In this document: positions 10,974 through 21,058 of the stretch, piece after piece | Position numbering within the stretch: position 1 is the first letter of the stretch | How the letters are laid out: each line of letters starts with the position of its first letter | Program-made: the position numbers and the translations under genes | Notes under the pieces: generated by a model | What the model was told of the DNA's origin: nothing | The model's input: the letters and a program-made list of their open reading frames with translations, nothing else | Databases searched by the model: none | From: Septoria linicola | Taxonomy: Eukaryota; Ascomycota; Dothideomycetes; Mycosphaerellales; Mycosphaerellaceae | Reading direction: 5' to 3' | NCBI GenBank assembly: GCA_024114885.1 | Contig: CP099418.1 | Coordinates: forward strand, 3,534,001-3,598,000 | Length of the DNA: 64,000 nt

Positions 10974-12893
10974 TCAAACTTGAAGATGGAAGCGCTGATG
11001 AGCCCCCATGGCAAATGCGGGAAGTCGTACACCACATTCACCACAGCGTTCATCCAAGTCTTCGCCTTCAGACTCGATCCAGCCGCTGTCTTCCTCCTCG
11101 CACATCGCACTTTGTGGTTCGTCTGAGGCCTGCGCAGCAGCTGGAGCTTCGCTCACTGGAGCATCGCTGACATCTGTGACCCGGAAGTCTTTTAGTACGT
11201 CGTCTTGTTTTCGAAACATGTTCCCAATATCTCGGCCAACGGCTGTCTTGCTATCGCTTGCCGTTTCTGCCATGTTAGTCACTGCTAGATTGACTAGGCT
11301 CAGGTTCCATCCGGACTTCTCGTGATGTAGCTTACGAAACATGGACACCAGGTTCTCCTTCACAAGTTTCTCTGCTAACGCTTCGATCGAGTCGTTGAGG
11401 TTGAATACAAAGTTTGGTAACGGCATCGAGTGCGAAATCCGCTTGAAAGAGCGAACGCGGGTGCCATCGGGAAGTAGAGGCATTCGTGGTCTTGTTGTCA
11501 GGCGCAGTGTCTTGGGATGAGCTAGCCACTTCTTGTTGGCAAGTGGTGAAGCTTGTGGTTGAGTAATCGCGTCCAGCTCCTCTGTCTCATCTTCCTTCCC
11601 AGTATCGAAATCGTCATCACAGCCAAGTAGGTCTATACGCATCCTGTTGAGCAAACTGCAAGCTAGAGTAGTCAATTCCCTGAGCAGTTCTGGCATCGTG
11701 TCCAAGCGGATATAGCTATCTTCGATAGATATCTGCCTGGGCACTGCTCTGGCTGAGCTTACTTCGGTATCATCTACGCCGTGTAGCAGTGACCAGATCT
11801 TGCCTCCTATACCATGTGCTGAGCCAGGGCCGGCAAGTAACTTTTCTAGATTCTCCGGATTGACATCGGGGTGTTCACGAATGTCTGAAACGCTAATACG
11901 CTCTTTCGTGCCACCATAGACTAGTCCCTCGTCGATGGAAGCAGGGCGATTCAGATAGTACTCTCGAATCTTCTGGGCAAGCTTGAATCCAATCCCAGGT
12001 ATCTTGCCAATGTCGTGTCCGGAGACGAAAGTCAAGACATTGCTCGGCTTGTCGGCGCTGGCAACTAAAGGAGGCATGAGTGTAGTCTGCCCTTTGGGCT
12101 TGTTGAGGTTACCAACCAGCTTCGAAAGCAATTTATTGGTCGCGATGCCGACTGTAGAGGTGTATCCCTTTTGTGCTTCTAGCTCATGCCGTATATGCAT
12201 GGCAACGTGACCTGTATCGGCGAGATATAAATCAGCAATCGCTCGAATATGTCTACCCATGCATGCAACCAGATGGGTTTGGCCATCTAGGTGTCTTAAG
12301 ATAATGGAAGCAGATCTGCCCATAGGACAGCGGCACTCACTTGCAAGCCGGAGACGGACGGTGAGCTTGTCGTCGTCTTCAGAAGCCGCAACATAGTCTT
12401 TAGGGTACACATGCCCGGCGACTCTGGATGCGTCGTAAGAGAAGCCAAGGGTAGGGTCGTCCCGGGATGTTTGGAAGAACGAGTGCTCCAGGTCGTTTCT
12501 GTTAATGATTCCGGCATTGTAGTCCACCATATCCGTGACATCTAACCAGACTTCATCGAAACCTAACCGCTCGGCCTTGTTATTCCAACTAAAGTTCTTG
12601 ATGAACTGATACAGTTCCTTGGACGCATCACGGAACCGGCTGATATCTTCGCCCAGCTCAATGATCACATCTGGGCACATTCGGCGGGCATCCTTCACCA
12701 GTTGTAGCTTATAAAGCCCTCTACTCCTGGCCATATAATTGCAAGTCACGATGATTTGTTTCTGCTGTACCGCAAAGGGAAGGCTTCTCAAGCTTGGATT
12801 CTTCGCTTCAAACACAGAGGCGTAAAAGCAATCATAGTCGAAATGTATGATGGCTCGGTGATCATTTCGTATCGGACTTCCGGCAAAGTCCAT
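10974..12893 (-). CDS. Y-family DNA polymerase, Pol iota type, with C-terminal UBZ finger
   Basis: Translesion DNA polymerase of the nucleus. Exons 12893-12341 and 12211-10974 join as RLRLAS|HVAMHIR and give 596 residues; the 129 bp intron has GTGAGT and ATACAG ends. Catalytic metal-binding motifs are HFDYDCFYASV near residue 19 and GFDEVWLDVTD near residue 110. TSTVGIATNKLLSKLVGNLN and KIPGIGFKLAQKI (helix-hairpin-helix) follow, then a little-finger region. The GFDE..xDVTD form and CNYMARSRGL resemble fungal Pol iota more than Pol eta or kappa. The extreme C-terminus, C574-C577-H589-H593, matches a ubiquitin-binding UBZ finger, which in this family recruits the enzyme to ubiquitylated PCNA. 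Filamentous fungi keep Pol iota while budding yeast lacks it. Confidence 0.88.
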   Translation of the reverse strand: MDFAGSPIRNDHRAIIHFDYDCFYASVFEAKNPSLRSLPFAVQQKQIIVTCNYMARSRGLYKLQLVKDARRMCPDVIIELGEDISRFRDASKELYQFIKNFSWNNKAERLGFDEVWLDVTDMVDYNAGIINRNDLEHSFFQTSRDDPTLGFSYDASRVAGHVYPKDYVAASEDDDKLTVRLRLASECRCPMGRSASIILRHLDGQTHLVACMGRHIRAIADLYLADTGHVAMHIRHELEAQKGYTSTVGIATNKLLSKLVGNLNKPKGQTTLMPPLVASADKPSNVLTFVSGHDIGKIPGIGFKLAQKIREYYLNRPASIDEGLVYGGTKERISVSDIREHPDVNPENLEKLLAGPGSAHGIGGKIWSLLHGVDDTEVSSARAVPRQISIEDSYIRLDTMPELLRELTTLACSLLNRMRIDLLGCDDDFDTGKEDETEELDAITQPQASPLANKKWLAHPKTLRLTTRPRMPLLPDGTRVRSFKRISHSMPLPNFVFNLNDSIEALAEKLVKENLVSMFRKLHHEKSGWNLSLVNLAVTNMAETASDSKTAVGRDIGNMFRKQDDVLKDFRVTDVSDAPVSEAPAAAQASDEPQSAMCEEEDSGWIESEGEDLDERCGECGVRLPAFAMGAHQRFHLQV

Positions 12894-14691
12894 GTTGACC
12901 TCATCTTGTGCAGAGTAACGTCAAATGTCGTGGAATTCATGATGTGGAATGCACGCTGGAGAGGCGGCAGTCGCACTCAGACCAATGCCAAGCAAGCATC
13001 AATCTCTCTACAAGGCACCATCTCTGCATTGCGGACATTAACATTTACTATTATGCTACACTACGACTTCGCTGAACAGACACGCAAGCCCATGTCCAGC
13101 ACAGATCAATCATTAATCGTTGACAGCACAATGCAATATCCCAACAAGTGCAAGAGTAGTGAACGAGTGCATCAAATTTCTAGATGTGGCAAATTCTCCG
13201 TGCTTAGCACCTTCTGCACAGCGCTGCCCGGCTTGCCAGGAAATGAACGACTCGATAACACGCCGGGTATATACTACGCGAGAAGCCAGGTCGTCAGGCA
13301 GTGTCATTGTTGATCTCCGGACTTGTCGCAAGAACACACAGTACTAGCTGGCACATGCGCCGGCAGCTTAACATGTCGTCACACCTGAAACAGGTCAGCA
13401 ACTACACTTTTACCCGCAGTACTTTACCAGGATGTACGATCAACCAGTATCGTTGCTAGGCGATCCGATCGAGGTGCTCATGTCTCGCCGACCAATTGTT
13501 GAGCTTTAGGAGTTCAAGGCAGACAGAACGGGCGACAGAAGTGGTCACCATTCAGAGCGCCCGCAGTCATGTTCGAGGACCATTGCTCTCCAACTTCCGT
13601 CGTCCGATATGTACAGCTCACTACTGCCGTGCCTATTTCTGCATGAACGCAATTGGCTTGGTACACGTGTGAGCACCGACCTTTCTCCGTCCTATGCAGA
13701 GACATCGGTATTTTCAAGGTTGGCGGCCGCATTGCGTATAGCAATACGTTCTTACACGCGGTCTGTGGCGAACAAGGCTGCCAGGTGCGTGCTTCGCGCA
13801 CGGTTTCGAAGCTGGTAAGGTGGTCCCATGCGGCATGACGATCGGCCAGAGTGTTTTGCGTCTAAGCCTTCTCCGAGCTTTTCATCAGGCGCTCAGATCA
13901 CAGACCGTGACGAAGGTCAGCGCTTCCGGATGACGCCAGTTCTACAGATGCAAGCTTACGCCTATCGTACAAGAAAGAGGCATAGGCTGAAACAGTCACA
14001 CAGCATCGGCATAGAGCAGGCTAGAAGCAGCTCGTGTGGATTCATGCAAGAAAAACAGTGTTCCCACAGAGCGCTCTCGCCTTCGTGTCGTGCCCGCCCG
14101 GCTCGTGTTGCTTTCAACCAAAAGAAAGGCGGCTAATGCAAACGAGAATTCTATATCTGGCTTCGTGGCGACCCACGCTTACAGGGTTGCTAGCGCTTAA
14201 AGTTAGACCCAGCGATCCCACAGACGGTCCTGTCGCCATTCGTTTACTCTATTTCTAGTTGTACAGACACCTCGCCGTGCTTCGGATGAGACGCAAGTCG
14301 AGATAGAAGACGTGGGCGTGCCCCTCTCTAGGACCCCGCCGTGATCTCTGCTTCTAATAAGTCCTTTACTCTGCCAACAGCAGCTTTGCCGGCCGAGCTT
14401 GTCAGAACTCATTAAAGGCTCGTGTCATACTGTCCTTCCAAGACCACGAGCCTCACCTGCAGATCCGGTTCTCGTTTGCGCCATAACCCCAGATAAGGTA
14501 CTTTGCTACTCGATCCGGCCACTCGCCGTTTTCGATACGAGAACGTCGCTCACGGTCGCTGCACACACGGACGAAAGTGTCGTTAGCTGTGATACATCTC
14601 TGCACGAGGTTCCGGTCACATCACTTCACAGGCTGCTGACGGCCTTTTGTTCTGTGTCTGCTCGGTGCAACAGCGATCACGCGCGGAAGGC
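12894..14691. other. Intergenic 1.8 kb, no gene seen
   Basis: Divergent spacer between the Pol iota gene and the gene at 14692. Open frames on both strands overlap each other, lack family patterns and do not join by plausible introns. It should contain both promoters; no clear TATA box was noted. Confidence 0.45.
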
Positions 14692-15657
14692 ATGCTGGAG
14701 TTCATGTCACAGCAAGCACTTACCCCTACGCCCACCAACAATAGCAGGATGTCACTTGCCATCCTCCCCTCGCAGCCGATGGCATATAGTCCATCGACAA
14801 CATTGCTAGGACCTTCGCCGTCGCCGGCCAAACGACCGAAACTCTCGTTAGATACGAACAACGTACCGTCGATCTCTGGCAAGGCTTCGACCAGTTTACG
14901 TCTGGATACACTATCAGCAGCATCTCCGACATCCCGCAACACATTCAGTAATGCTCTCAACCCAGCTCATGCACCAAGCAAGAGGGTGAGAAAGCCGGTA
15001 TTGGCCATATCGACAGGAGCGGCATCAAGCGATCAATACTCTGCGCAGCCATCACAAGCTCTCGAATCTGCCGAATCCTCTGCCACAACAGCAACGTCAG
15101 TATCTTCTATCGAGTCGATCTCAAACGTTGTTCCGTATAAGCTCGCGTTCAACACAACGTCCATCTTGGTCAACTCTCCCATCCCTCGAGCACCAAAACG
15201 CTCTGTTTTTAGTCACCCTAGGCCGATGTTCCCGGCGCCGAAGAAAGTAGCATTTAGGGAGCCGTTGACAGAGGATGTGAGAACAACGCGGTTCACGCTT
15301 CGGCACTCTGATATTGAGTCGTCGACTTCAACCATCTCAACGCTGGACTCTGCAGACGCAGCAGCTCGCACTCAGGACTCTGCCAAGAAAGAAAAGGTTG
15401 ACCAGTCGCATGAGGCAGGTCAACGTTCAAAGACGGCTGCACCGCATGCTGGGGACAAGCGCGAGTCGTCAGATGAAGAAGACAGCGATTGTCCTGCCAC
15501 TCCTGTAGCGGGCAGAAGGAAACGTCACAGGCAATGGGTTTGGACTTTGCCAACGTCTGCCGGCAACAACGCGCGTTTGGCCGAACGCAAGGAAGATGAT
15601 GCGCTCTTTTGTAAGCCTGTCGAGAGCCATGAAGAGCGTTTGACTTCTCAATCATGA
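14692..15657 (+). CDS. Disordered fungal protein, possibly nuclear, unknown function
   Basis: A single exon starting at ATG 14692 (an alternative is ATG 14704) gives 321 residues. It is Ser/Thr/Pro/Ala-rich with basic clusters SPAKRPKL (near residue 45) and GRRKRHRQWVW (near residue 275) that look like nuclear localisation signals. Two better-structured islands stand out: FPAPKKVAFREPLTEDV with RFTLRHSDIE in the middle, and KRHRQWVWTL near the end. I recall similar islands in other ascomycete proteins of unknown function. No signal peptide, membrane segment or enzyme motif is present. Confidence 0.65.
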   Translation: MLEFMSQQALTPTPTNNSRMSLAILPSQPMAYSPSTTLLGPSPSPAKRPKLSLDTNNVPSISGKASTSLRLDTLSAASPTSRNTFSNALNPAHAPSKRVRKPVLAISTGAASSDQYSAQPSQALESAESSATTATSVSSIESISNVVPYKLAFNTTSILVNSPIPRAPKRSVFSHPRPMFPAPKKVAFREPLTEDVRTTRFTLRHSDIESSTSTISTLDSADAAARTQDSAKKEKVDQSHEAGQRSKTAAPHAGDKRESSDEEDSDCPATPVAGRRKRHRQWVWTLPTSAGNNARLAERKEDDALFCKPVESHEERLTSQS

Positions 15658-16400
15658 CACATTTCGATGTGTAGAGACGATGTCGTGCATCTCTTGGATC
15701 ACTCTTACCCGACTATCAATGACTGCAATGTTTAAGCGTTTGTTGCATAGCGATGATACCCCCAATAGCGCTCGTTAGAAATGTAGATTTCTGTATGTTA
15801 AAGGAAATGGCTCGCCTGTGTCGACTACTCACGGGTGATGCATCAACCATCGTGACTCCTTTCTCAATCTGGCCCCGGACAAGTCAAGTACAAGCGATCC
15901 CATACTGTGGAAGTGCAACAGAAGTCGCGTGCCTGGAGTATACAATCCCAACATCAGTGGTCAGGTCGCACACTGACAGTGAGTGACCTTTGCATCTCCA
16001 CGATCTTTGCTTATGAGTTCCCCTTGCACATTGGCTCATAGCAGCGGATCCAATATCTGCCAAGATGTGGCAGTCCGAGCGCATTAGTACACGTTTAGGA
16101 CGTCTCCAACCTTCGAACTTACACTTCCACAGACTAGCATGGTGATGTCGCTGGCATCATCGCAAATTGTGACTGACAAGAATCGATCAGAATGCTTCGC
16201 AGTGAGCATTCATTGCGCTCATCAGTCCGGGGCCAAAAATATCCAAGAAAATGATTCCGTGTATTTTGACTACTGGCGAAGGCGGTAAAGACAGTGAGTG
16301 TGATAAGTATTGCATGATCCCATACCTCCATGAAAACTTCAGGCCATCTCGCATGATAACGTTTGCGACCATGTCATCTGACGCTCGTGACGCATTCGAT
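15658..16400. other. Intergenic between convergent genes, nothing seen
   Basis: 3' flanks of the plus-strand gene ending at 15657 and the minus-strand gene ending at 16401. No supported gene or repeat. Confidence 0.45.
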
Positions 16401-17243
16401 CTAGTCCTTGCACACAAGACGCAAAGACTGAGCGCCGCTCCATTTATTCTTCTCATCCTTCTCATCCTTCTCATCCTTGCCGTTCGATCCGTGCTTGCCA
16501 TTCTGGTCCCAGCTGCCAGAACGACCAGTGCTGTGGTCACCTGCTTCAGTAGCGTAGCATTCGCGTTCGTTGTTGCCTACACCAATGGATCTGAGAAAGC
16601 GACCTCTCTGGCAGTTCTGGCCGTCGAATAGTTGGACGCTGCAGCCACTCAGCCCTTGCCGACCAAAGAAGCTCTCGAACGAAAGGCTGAAAAAGTCATT
16701 GGGTGTGTTGGAGCATCGGCTCTGTCGTTCCTGGCCGCCACGACCGGTGCGACCGAGGGGAAAAGGAATAGCCACCTCGGTGTACTTGACCTGATCACCC
16801 TCTCGACGGACACCTTCGGCAGCACAGTTGGTGGTTGGGTGTAGACGAACATTAAGGACTTGCGGGGTAGAAGAGGCTGGTGCAGCATTCACTGTAACGG
16901 TGGACGTCACTGGGTCTACTCGGATGGTAGTAGTCCTTGGAGCACTTCTTCTGGTAGTGGTCGTGGTGGACCAGCGTGTCGTCGTCTTCCACTGTGTGCG
17001 GCTTTTGCCAGTCACAGTAATGGTCTTGGTTCTGGTTGACCCGTAGCTATCGTCGTGCTGGCTGTAGGAGCCGGTAGGGTCGTCGCCATGCTTCTCTTTC
17101 TGAACAGAACTGCTGTTGTCATCCTCGCTTGGCAATGCGATAGCGAGGACAGTGGCACTCGCAGCCAGGAGGGAAACAAGAATCTGATAAAATTAGCGAG
17201 CCCACAGTGAGCGGTACAACAGCGCTGCTACCTTGCTGAACAT
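16401..17243 (-). CDS. Secreted Thr-rich, Cys-containing protein of unknown function
   Basis: Exon 1 is only 12 bases (17243-17232, MFSK). A 48 bp intron follows (GTAGCA donor, GCTAAT branch, ATCAG acceptor), then exon 2 at 17183-16401, giving 264 residues. Splicing creates a good signal peptide, MFSKILVSLLAASATVLAIA, ending near residue 20. Next comes a Thr/Ser/Arg-rich linker (TTTRWSTTTTTRRSAPRTTT), then a domain with six Cys spread over residues about 120-262 (NCAAEG, RCSNT, GCSVQLF, NCQRG, ECYATE, LVCKD), compatible with three disulfides. A KDE tripeptide repeat precedes the end. I recognise no family. Small cysteine-containing secreted proteins of this kind are common in fungal secretomes; no specific activity can be inferred. 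A TATA-like element lies 104 bp upstream. Confidence 0.72.
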
Positions 17244-18426
17244 GCTGGGAAATTGCTGAACGATTGTGGAATTGCTAAGAAAGTCGGAAGCTCTGGAAAG
17301 AAGGGAAGTGGTGTTTGATGCCGAACAGAAGCTGCGACTCTCGTGATACTTATACTGAACGGATCACCAGGACTAGCAGTTCGCTTTGCTACCAGCGATG
17401 AAGGCTCACGTTGCGGTCGTACACCTAGTCAATGGACTCCAGTGTCCCCGATTTCCACATACTGTACTGCAGCCAGCACACATCGGTCCTGTGGCAGATG
17501 AAGTGAGAGTAGGGGCCAATGCTCGCGAGGACAAGCGCCAGACGGTGGAAGGCTCGAGGGTAATGGGCAACCACCAGATACAAAAGAGGACGGTCTCGAT
17601 CCTGGTTCTGTCTGCTTCAGGTCTTGCTCTCAACAGCATTGACAGCAGTGCATTGCGTGGGGACTGCTGTACCACAAAGGCGCTCGTATAATGAACGCCA
17701 GCCTAAGACTTTTTGTCGCAGTTCAAAACGTGGGCTCTAATGTCGATTGTCGGAGGACACTCCTGGGCAAGCCAGATCAACAGTCGACATCCGTGAGGCT
17801 GCTTCGAGAATCTCTGATCGTCCATGCTCTCGTGTGCTCTGGGCACGAGCTCGCCATGAACTGTTTCAAAGTGGTCCTTCACGGCGTATAGGCTATGTAT
17901 GGATATATGTAGCAAGCTGAGATGAGTAAACAAGGCGAATGCATCGAGACAATGCTCGCTCGGTGGCCGTAATGGGGCTTTGTGGGCTTGTGGGCTCTTC
18001 AGACTGACGCGATGGAAGATGCCTGACGACTGATCAATGCTTATTGAATGTGGCAATATTCGTGGTGTTCATCCAGAACGCAGTTGCGGCATCTCCTGGA
18101 ATGGGCATCCTGTTCTTGGCATTTATCGTAGAGAAGGGGTGGTGTGGTGTTGTTTTCGCAGGATTGGTGGATCGCAGAACCAGGACCAGGTCCAGCTGTG
18201 GAGTTGTTCTTGACCTGGCCGAAAATCAAGGCATTCCGTCTATCACAACACGCGGTGTGAGATCATTCTACGTTATGCTGTGAACATGGGCACCTGCCTG
18301 TTCAGTGTAAGATAGCAACACAACCTTGGTAGGATTTTCCATCTCTTTTGACTGCTATAGCGCGTTCCATTTTCACAGTCTGCAGCGCACACGCACTGTA
18401 AGGCGAAAGCAGTGTCTACGGCCATC
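17244..18426. other. Intergenic 1.2 kb, divergent promoters
   Basis: Holds the promoter of the secreted-protein gene at its left end and that of the glycine-zipper gene at its right end. No additional gene was supported. Confidence 0.45.
17347..17354 (-). promoter_or_regulatory. TATA box of the secreted-protein gene
   Basis: TATAAGTA on the minus strand, 104 bases before the ATG at 17243, a normal distance for a fungal TATA element. No mapped transcription start is available. Confidence 0.5.
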
Positions 18427-19074
18427 ATGGCAAGTGATGGCGATAAAGCAGATGTGCCCGACAGAAAGGAGCTCGAGGAGACAATAGGTGCGCTGCAAAA
18501 GGTTGCCAAAGCTCAGAACATGGCGAAAGAGCTCAAGGAGAAGGCGGCCAAAGCGGCTTCGCCGGCTGAACGAGAACGCCTGTTCAAGGAGGCCTACGAG
18601 AAGGAAGTTGAAGCGAATGGCCACAGCAAGATGGCACAGCGTATGCAAAGTGGCACATGGCAAGGCCTGTTCGGAGGGGGAGGAATCGGCGTAGGAGTTG
18701 GCATGGGACTGGGTGCTGTCCTCGGCACTCTGCTCGGTGGTCTGCTCAGCGTTCCTACCACCGCGTTGGGCGGACTCATTGGCAGCGGCGTTGGCGCTGT
18801 CCACGGACCGTGGATCCAGGTCGGCGATATACAAAAGCGATTCGAAGATGCATCGCCTAGCGAGGTGATCACTGCGCTGGAGCAGGAACAGAAGACAGGC
18901 AATGGGAAACTGGTTGAGGAGCAACTGACAGTAGAGCAAATTGAGGACAAGCTGAGTCAGTCTGATGCGCCAAAGGAGAAGAAGAAGCCTCGTAAAATCG
19001 AGATCAGATCTTCAAACAACATCTCCACGATGCAGGACAATTTAGACGGGGACGACCCAGAAGTCAAAAGGTGA
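18427..19074 (+). CDS. Glycine-zipper protein, conserved fungal, unknown function
   Basis: A single exon from ATG 18427 (the frame is open 5 codons further up but without ATG) gives 215 residues. An N-terminal charged helix (residues about 10-70, KELEETIGALQKVAKAQNMA) is followed by a striking Gly-rich hydrophobic block, residues about 80-125, with GLFGGGGIGVGVGMGLGAVL and GTLLGGLLSV, i.e. repeated GxxxG/GxG spacing. Then comes VHGPWIQVGDIQKRF and a charged tail. The Gly block looks like a glycine zipper that could insert in or pack against membrane. I recall proteins with the same zipper plus HGPW/FI motif in other ascomycetes, all uncharacterised. Confidence 0.72.
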   Translation: MASDGDKADVPDRKELEETIGALQKVAKAQNMAKELKEKAAKAASPAERERLFKEAYEKEVEANGHSKMAQRMQSGTWQGLFGGGGIGVGVGMGLGAVLGTLLGGLLSVPTTALGGLIGSGVGAVHGPWIQVGDIQKRFEDASPSEVITALEQEQKTGNGKLVEEQLTVEQIEDKLSQSDAPKEKKKPRKIEIRSSNNISTMQDNLDGDDPEVKR

Positions 19075-19826
19075 TCATCAGAACTGTGATCTGAACGCCT
19101 ACACCGAGCCAACACTGTGCAAATTTCTGCACGCATTCATGGCTCTATGCATCTGCTGGTCTTACAACACCATGAGGATGCTGTAGCGGCTGGGACAACG
19201 AAGTAACAACGAAAAGGTCTCTGGCTTGTCAGTCGCGATGCCTCTGGGAGTCCAGATGCGATTCCAGCGGTTCGAGGAGACTCTGCTGGTTGCGCAGTGC
19301 CTGTCCACCTGATCACAGCTAAGCCTCAACCTGTCACTATTGATCACAGGAATTGTGAAATCAGGAGCGCTGCGAGTCATACGTGCTTCGCGTTCAGCGT
19401 GTTGTCGAACTTAATGCGCTCTTGGCACTATCGGATCCCCAACGGCTCGGCATCCACTCTACAACACGTATACTGGCTGCAGACATTTCGACGCGAGAGC
19501 AAATGTCATGTCAAACACGTAAGCTTACATGTGGCTGCTGATTCGAAGGGCAGAGCTCCAATCCCGGTCCAGCTATTTCGTCAGCGCGTCACAAGGCTGG
19601 GGTGCCTTTACTCTTCGAATAGCAATGGCCGATGGAGTTCGCACGCTATAAGGTGTCCGTAGATTCGGCAGACCAATCGACATTGCATACGTCCCATCGC
19701 GAACAAGCATAGCCCCGTAACATCGACGACTCTCGGTGATGCAGCCAGACCTCTTTCTGCACATCTCTCATTCTTCGCTTCAACACAGATATCAGCTTGT
19801 GCCGCGACTCTGAGGACACCGCAACA
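19075..19826. other. Intergenic, nothing seen
   Basis: 752 bp between tandem genes. It should hold the 3' flank of the glycine-zipper gene and the promoter of the cytochrome b561 gene. No element was recognised. Confidence 0.4.
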
Positions 19827-20749
19827 ATGAAGTCGGCCAACAACGCCCTACTTCTGCTAGCTCAAGTCACCATCGCACTGGCCTGGGGCGGGCACTATAG
19901 CAACAGCGACGATGACGGTGGCAGCAGTACGTCAGACGACAACGACACTAGCTTTAGGAGTAGCGATTCCAGCTTTGGCTTTGGGCGATTCTCTTTCAGC
20001 TCACAGCACAAGAAGCTCGTTGCCCACGCAGTTCTTGCAACATTCGCCTTTGGCTTCCTGTTTCCGGCTGGTGGGATCCTCATACGACTGGCGAGTTTTC
20101 GAGGCCTGTGGCTGGTACATGGTCAGTGTAAAGAAGAGCCATCTATGCTCCGGAGAACAGACAGGTCAATGATGCGTGTATGCTAATGCCGACCAGGACT
20201 ATGTCAGCTTTTTGCTTACGCGATGTATGTTGCAGCATTTGGCTTGGGCGTCTATGTCAGTATCATCAGCACTTGCAACATTGTGCTCCATGCTGACTCG
20301 CGTTGACTATACAGCTCGTACGATCGAGTCCTCGGGGCACAATTCATGACCCCCATCCCATCATCGGCATCATTCTGCTCGGCTTGATCTTCTTCCAGCC
20401 TTTCTTCGGTCTGATGCACCACTTACTCTTCAAGAAGTATCTTCGGCGAACGTTCTGGAGCTATGCACATTTGTGGCTTGGCAGGATTGTGATCACACTA
20501 GGCATCATCAATGGAGGGCTAGGGTTGCGACTCGCCAGGAGATTCCCGCTTGCACCACCCAGCCGTGGCGCTATGATCGGCTACGGTGTCGCTGCGGGCA
20601 TAATGTGGCTGCTGTATGTCCTCGCTGCGCTGGTGGGAGAAAGAAGAAGGAGTCGAGTGAGGGAGAGCGCAGCACAGGTACCTGAGCGTCAGAAGGCGTA
20701 CGCAAGCAGCAAAAGCAGTAGCAATGATGGGCGAGAGCAGCATGCTTGA
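19827..20749 (+). CDS. Cytochrome b561-domain membrane protein with signal peptide
   Basis: Exons 19827-20121, 20197-20255 and 20315-20749 (both donors GTCAGT, acceptors CCAG and ACAG) give 262 residues. A signal peptide (MKSANNALLLLAQVTIALAW) leads into an acidic Ser/Asp-rich stretch of about 35 residues, then a cytochrome b561 four- to five-helix core. Presumed heme-ligand His lie in KKLVAHAVLATFAFGFLFPA, in PHPIIGIILLGLIFFQPFFG and in SYAHLWLGRIVITLGIINGG. A hydrophilic Ser-rich tail follows the last helix. The family moves electrons across a membrane, usually with ascorbate as donor. The DOMON domain that often precedes b561 in fungi is absent and replaced by the short acidic linker. Electron partners are unknown. 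Confidence 0.85.
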
Positions 20750-21058
20750 CCGTATGAATGATGAAGGAAGGACGCCGACATGTATAGCACAGCATTTGTA
20801 GAGTGGCTTTCCTACAGGAGTGATATAGTTCTCATCAGATTGCAATGTGAACAGGGATGTGGAGACGGTGCCGAGGAGTGCATGTGAAAGCCATTGTCAC
20901 ATGAACGTTCACGTCTACGCATTATCCTCTCTTCGACGAGCAACAATAATGTAGTTGCTTACCTCTCCCGCGTGTTCGTCACTCGCAAGTCTCCCGGGCC
21001 GGCTGAGGCTATTGCTGTCATCGTTGTCGTCGCCGCCGCCGCCGCCGCCGCCGCCGCC
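20750..21058 (+). promoter_or_regulatory. Promoter and 5' leader of the ABCD transporter gene
   Basis: 309 bp between tandem genes. CCGAGG at 20871-20876 (reverse complement of CCTCGG, the core bound by FarA/CTF1-type fatty-acid regulators) lies 183 bases before the ATG. A GCC repeat abuts the start codon. A single hexamer can occur by chance about once per 2 kb on two strands. Confidence 0.35.
21032..21058 (+). repeat. (GCC)9 trinucleotide repeat directly before a start codon
   Basis: Nine uninterrupted GCC units end at the base before ATG 21059 and are in frame with it. The frame stays open upstream to about 20894, so non-AUG initiation would add a poly-Ala stretch; otherwise it is leader sequence. 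Confidence 0.9.

Noticed and set aside
12756..13313. 185-codon plus-strand open frame overlapping the start of the Pol iota gene
   Set aside because: It runs antisense through the well-supported Pol iota N-terminus and shows no recognisable protein features.
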